In this document: positions 7,521 through 11,204 of the stretch, piece by piece | Layout of the letters: each line of letters starts with the position of its first letter | Position numbering within the stretch: the first letter of the stretch is position 1 | Origin: Bacteroidales bacterium | Lineage (GTDB): Bacteria; Bacteroidota; Bacteroidia; Bacteroidales; JAAUTT01 | Length of the DNA: 11,204 nucleotides | Assembly (NCBI GenBank): GCA_012031335.1 | Contig: JAAUTT010000066.1 | Location: forward strand, 1 to 11,204 | Direction: 5' to 3' | Position numbers and translations under genes: made by a program | The notes under the pieces: generated by a model | Databases searched by the model: none | What the model saw: only the letters and a program-made list of their open reading frames with translations | What the model was told of the DNA's origin: nothing

Positions 7521-9816
7521 TTATTTCAGGAACAATAGCTTGGTGATATGGGTTTTACTACCATCCTCATTAGTGCAGAAAATAAGATATACACCTGAGG
7601 CAGCCTTTCTACCGTCGAAATTTTTGCCATCCCAGATAGCCTGGCCGCCAAGTGTTTTTGTCTCATATACAAGATTACCTGCAATATCTGTAATCTTAAC
7701 ATTAGCATCCCTGATTAATCCGGTTATGGTGATTTTCCCTTCGTAACCCGGGCGAACCGGATTAGGAAATGCATATACATCGCCAAATTCTTCTTCGGCT
7801 TTATTCGCATCCGACCGGTAGGAAATAATACCTCTGTCTGTCCCAAAAAAACCTCTCCTGTTTTTCGTGTATACCAATACCAATTACATTATTGAAAGCA
7901 TCGGACTGTTTTCGGTATTGAACTGAAGCAGCGAAGAGTCGCCATCGGCACTTACCAGAAATACCCCTCCTCTTTCTGTTCCCAACCACTTTCTGTTTGC
8001 ACCGTCAATGGCAATGGACATAATATTCTCACCACCAAGTAAAGGGTCAACAATATCCGACCCTGGTCTCGGAAGTGTGGGCTGTTGCCCGTCAGTATTT
8101 CCTTCAAATACTTCATCAGGATTGGTATAAAACACAGGACCAAAGTCGGTTCCGAGCCATATATTCCCTTCCAGATCCTTAGTAATGGAAAATACGTTGT
8201 TAACATAATCGCCATAGGCATTTTTTGGCTTCAACTTTACCCATGTGTCATCATCTGCATTCCCGGGAGTTCCATGTGCATTGTAAACAAGTGCTCCCTG
8301 TCCTTTCAATAAAACCAACCAGATATTATCATAGTCGTCAATCACAACATCTCCCAAAACTTCTGTTCCAATAACATTTTTTAAAGGAAAAGCTTTCCAA
8401 TCACCGGCCTTCGTGAATACCGAAAGTGTGTTATTTACATAGGCATTGGCTATCCACAGATTCCCGTCACTGTCAAAGTCCATACCTGTAACCCGGGTGT
8501 AGGGGGCTCCTGAAATGGCGCTTTGCAGCGTACTGTTACTATCATCGTAATGCGAAACGATTGCTCCATTCTCATAAACAATTATGCCGGACCCATACGA
8601 CCCTACATACACTTTTTCATTGTTGGCAGGATCAGTCTTTATAGCCATATAATCAAAGATGCCTGGATTCCGGTAAGTTGTCCATTCCTCGTCCGAAAAA
8701 ATAAAATATTCGGCCTGGTTATAGAGGTTATCATACGACACATTTATTCCTCCTGCTGTCGCAAATAAACGGTTTCCAGCATAATGGAACGATTTTATCC
8801 GGCTGCTTAACGGCCCCTTCGGCATTATTTGATTGTAAAGCCCGTTCGGGTTAAGTTGTATAAGTCCGTTTCCAAAATCGCCAATCCACAAACTTCCTGA
8901 TGCATCCGTTAGCGTTTGCCTGGGCTGGGATACTCCTATTTCGGGATATTGCCAGATAGTATTCTGTAACTGAAATTGCTTGTCGTATATTTTTACATTG
9001 ATAGAGGTTGAAAGTATGATATTCCTATCCGAAAAACCAATATTATAAATATCGGTATTCTCTTCAATAGCCATCGTTTTCCAACTATTGCCCTGTAAAT
9101 AGTATATGCTGTCTTTACCAGGATCAGGACTAGCATATATTGCATATAAAATTTCACTGTCGGTGGTAACCTGCCTGAATTCTTTATTGAAATTGGGTAT
9201 TGAAGTAATGCGCACCCATCGGGAATAATCGACTAACAGCGGATCTGATTTTGATGCTTTATAAAGTCCCGATGCTGTGGCAGCAATAATTTCGTCTTTT
9301 AAAACAGTACAGGAATTTACTTTTATAAAGGACCCTTCGGATCCGAACATATAAGTGTCTTTTATCTCGTTCTTTTCGAGATCAAGCAGCAAAATACCAA
9401 ATCCGCAACTTAAAGTAAGCCCGGTTGCCGTCAAACGTTATCTGCAGGATAGATTTGCCGGCTGTACATTGTTTTTTTCTTAAGATCGGAAATATTGATG
9501 ATCTTCTTTTCTTTTATAAGGTCGATGTTTCCATTCTCGTAACCAATTATCAGTGTTTTATTTTCCTTAGAATAACCAATGGCGCTGATCCCAAAATCGG
9601 ATAATCCGGTGATTTTGGAAAGTTTTTCAACACTGTTATCTTTCAATTATAGGAAAATAAACTTTCGCCGGTTGTAGCATAAACCTTATCGGGAGTAAGG
9701 GCAATCTGAAAAACATTGTTACATGGAAGATGCATACGCCATCCACCAACCGGAATCTGCGCCAACAAAACTGCCGGAATCATTAATAAAAAAAAGAACA
9801 CCGGAAATCTTTTCAT
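7521..9816 (-). CDS. porZ: PorZ-like type IX secretion protein with beta-propeller repeats (six probable indels)
   Basis: The corrected length is about 765 residues, close to the 776 of Porphyromonas gingivalis PorZ. It has a signal peptide (MKRFPVFFFLLMIPAVLLAQ), then a propeller region with motifs such as GSLWIGDFGNGL, GNLWIANAY, GNIWLGTDFG and RKWLGTERGG (two-component regulator propeller type). It ends with an Ig-like sorting-type domain (AFPNPVRPG through HITKLLFLK, about the last 85 residues). In P. gingivalis, PorZ is a surface part of the PorU-V-Q-Z attachment complex and binds A-LPS; that role here is inferred. Likely lost bases are near 9645-9646, 7892-7893, 7861-7865 and 7844-7850. 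Likely extra bases are in the T run 9472-9478 and at 9412-9414. Corrected junctions read SYNLKDNSVEK, FDGNRAYLSCGFG and NNVIGIGIHEKTGEVFFGTDRG. The gene starts 38 bases after rdgB and is probably co-transcribed with it. Confidence 0.85.
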
Positions 9817-9854
9817 GGCTTGTGGAATTATCGTATGAGTAACGAACTACTATT

Positions 9855-10463
9855 CTAAAAATTATGATTATTGTGCAGGAATTCTTTTAATTTTTGAAAG
9901 GCTCTTGCTCGGTGACTGATTTTATTCTTTTCCGAAAGGGACATTTCTGCAAATGTATGGTCAAAACCGTCGGGAATAAATACCGGATCATAGCCAAACC
10001 CTTCGGAACCGCGCAGAACGGAAATAATTTTTCCATCGACAATACCTTCGAAAAGGTATTCTTTTCCTGCTGAAGAAATAAGGGCTATGACAGTCCTGAA
10101 CCGTGCACTCCTGTCGTCCGACCGGGACAATGATTCAAGCAGTTTCCGTATATTGGCAAGTGATCGCTTTTGTTCCGAGCCAAAATCTGTTATACTACCG
10201 GCATACCTGGCCGAATATACTCCCGGGGCTCCGTTTAACGATTTTACTTCGAGCCCGGTATCATCGGCAAAACAACCTTTTTTAAATCTTGTATATATAA
10301 ACCGGGCTTTCTCAAGTGCATTACCTTCAAGTGTATGTTGGTTCTCGGGAATATCATCTTCAAATGCGAGGTCCTTCAGACTGGTTAATTGAAACGAATC
10401 ACCCAGTAAATGCTGAATCTCGGTAAGTTTATGGGTATTTTGGGTGGCAAATATAAGGTTCAT
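9855..10463 (-). CDS. rdgB: Non-canonical purine NTP pyrophosphatase (RdgB/HAM1 family)
   Basis: This cytosolic enzyme hydrolyses dITP, ITP and XTP to monophosphates, keeping deaminated purines out of DNA and RNA. It is an intact 202-residue protein of normal length. Family motifs are all present: FATQNTHKLTEI at the N-terminus (substrate and Mg2+ loop), FADDTGLEVKSLNGAPGVYS (about 65-84), FEGIVDGKI, SEGFGYDPVF (phosphate and base pocket), TFAEMS and EKNKISHRARA near the C-terminus. It lies 80 bases after the usp stop, with a strong hairpin and a predicted promoter in between, and is followed after 38 bases by porZ. Confidence 0.96.
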   Translation of the reverse strand: MNLIFATQNTHKLTEIQHLLGDSFQLTSLKDLAFEDDIPENQHTLEGNALEKARFIYTRFKKGCFADDTGLEVKSLNGAPGVYSARYAGSITDFGSEQKRSLANIRKLLESLSRSDDRSARFRTVIALISSAGKEYLFEGIVDGKIISVLRGSEGFGYDPVFIPDGFDHTFAEMSLSEKNKISHRARAFQKLKEFLHNNHNF

Positions 10464-10482
10464 ACTTTATAGGTTAAACATA

Positions 10483-10517
10483 AAAAGAGGGTGTCTTGCT
10501 CAAAGACATCCTCTTTT
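10483..10517 (-). terminator. Strong hairpin, probable rho-independent terminator of usp
   Basis: Arms 10483-10497 and 10503-10517 pair over 15 positions (one G:T) around the loop GCTCA. On the minus strand the stem runs into TTTTTATGTTT, a terminator-like T tract. On the plus strand the TTTT lies inside the stem, so the element is best read as minus-strand. It sits between usp and rdgB. Confidence 0.7.
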
Positions 10518-10547
10518 CAAAAGTAACGATTTTTATATATTTCTCAA
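10518..10547 (-). promoter_or_regulatory. Predicted promoter for rdgB-porZ
   Basis: On the minus strand TTG (10547-10545, overlapping the usp stop codon) is followed by a 19-base spacer and TACTTTTG (10525-10518), a perfect TAnnTTTG. Transcription would start near 10511-10514, inside the adjacent hairpin, leaving a leader of about 50 bases. Confidence 0.5.
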
Positions 10548-11204
10548 CCTCCGGTAGTACTGAAACTACCAACCTTAGAAGGCCGGGGGTTAATACACAT
10601 TACAGGAATCTGGGCAGTATTCGCAATTATTGTCTGTTCCGATGCCCCAATCATATAATCTGTAAAATTTATGGCTTTGGTAGTCATGATAAGCATTAGA
10701 TCAGCATCAATTTTTTGCGAAAACTCAATTGTTTCCTGTGAAAAAGATTTTTTCTTTTCAGCAACAACAATTTCATAATCAAGTCCCTTTGCTACAAAGA
10801 ATTTCTCAGTAAAAACAAGATTCTTTGATGTTTCTGTTACAAAACCTTTGTCGGAATGTTTCCTTTGAAATATATAGATTTTAGAATTGAAAAGTTTGGC
10901 AACATAATAAGCCCAGCCTATTTTTTCTTTTATTTTCTCTTTTAAAATCAACCGGGAAAACTATTTTAGAAATCCTGTCGGCTTTTGGTGGTTCCTGAAC
11001 AACTATAAAAGGAACTTTTGAAGTTACTATTACCTTCAATGCCCAACTTCCTGTAAGGTGCTGCATCCCTTTTATTCCATGGGTTCCCATGATAACCAGC
11101 TCGGCAGGTAATTCGGAAGCTATTTCTCCTATGGTGGAAAAATACTTCCTTCACGAATCATCGTATTTGGCTGTACACCATACTTTTTAAATGTTCCTGG
11201 ACCT
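10544..11204 (-). CDS. Tandem-domain universal stress protein (5' end outside window; two frameshifts)
   Basis: About 219 residues are visible of the roughly 280 usual for two-domain Usp proteins; the N-terminal part lies off the right edge. The end of the first Usp domain (VREGS-like IREGSIFSTIGE, ELVIMGTHGIKGM, LTGSWALKVI, VPFIVVQEPP) carries the glycine-rich MGTHG and TGS elements expected for ATP-binding Usp. The second domain (from SKIVFPVDFKREIKEKIGW to QIPVMCINPRP) lacks them, having MTTKAINFTDYMIGAS in that place, so it is probably not nucleotide-binding. The frame is broken by one lost base in the A run 11138-11142 and one extra base in the T run 10933-10936; both corrected junctions are family-typical. 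Usp proteins are cytosolic stress and growth-arrest factors whose exact biochemical role is often unknown. A strong terminator follows the stop. Confidence 0.9.

Noticed and set aside
7414..7746. A 110-codon plus-strand frame opposite the porZ C-terminus
   Set aside because: More than half is antisense to the conserved sorting-type domain, and the translation resembles no known protein.
9431..9470. PorZ reading MYSRQIYPADNV as true coding sequence
   Set aside because: Another frame reads GKSILQITFDGNRAYLSCGFG, which leads naturally into the propeller; two extra bases explain the apparent frame.
1..11204. A novel defence, phage or other accessory system
   Set aside because: Every large frame belongs to a known housekeeping or envelope family; nothing resembling defence genes, recombinases, CRISPR repeats or toxin-antitoxin pairs was found.

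Overview
The window reads as a chromosomal segment of a member of the phylum Bacteroidota, probably order Bacteroidales or a close relative. The signs are a type-B succinate dehydrogenase/fumarate reductase (sdhC-sdhA), a PorZ-like type IX secretion protein with a C-terminal sorting-type domain, the gene families present, and promoters of the Bacteroidota form (TTG, about 19-20 bases, then TAnnTTTG). It is mostly core housekeeping DNA. I found no phage, transposon, CRISPR array or toxin-antitoxin module.

Layout. Positions 1-1846 (minus strand) hold sdhC followed by the 5' part of sdhA, which runs off the left edge. From 1982 to 4166 (plus strand) lie an M24 Xaa-Pro aminopeptidase and an alpha/beta hydrolase. 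Positions 4296-7303 (minus strand) form a likely transcription unit: tRNA-Leu(CAA), dCMP deaminase, an S41 carboxyl-terminal processing protease, and an M23 peptidase lipoprotein with a LysM domain. Positions 7521-10463 (minus strand) hold rdgB (non-canonical purine NTP pyrophosphatase) followed by a porZ-like gene. At 10544-11204 (minus strand) is the 3' part of a tandem-domain universal stress protein running off the right edge.

The most important practical point is that six of the ten protein genes are broken by single-base gains or losses (about 15 in total). Nearly all lie in short mononucleotide runs, and in every case the protein continues cleanly in another frame with family-typical sequence. 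This looks like uncorrected long-read or homopolymer error rather than gene decay. The CDS entries therefore span the whole gene and list the likely indel sites.

Working together, the genes cover respiration (sdhCA), peptide turnover (M24), nucleotide supply and sanitation (dCMP deaminase, RdgB), envelope proteolysis and peptidoglycan cleavage (S41, M23), protein secretion (PorZ) and stress response (Usp). The less ordinary signals are regulatory: overlapping divergent promoters between sdhC and the aminopeptidase gene, an extended promoter sequence shared by the tRNA and the hydrolase gene, palindromes before the hydrolase gene, and a hairpin after usp that overlaps the predicted rdgB promoter.
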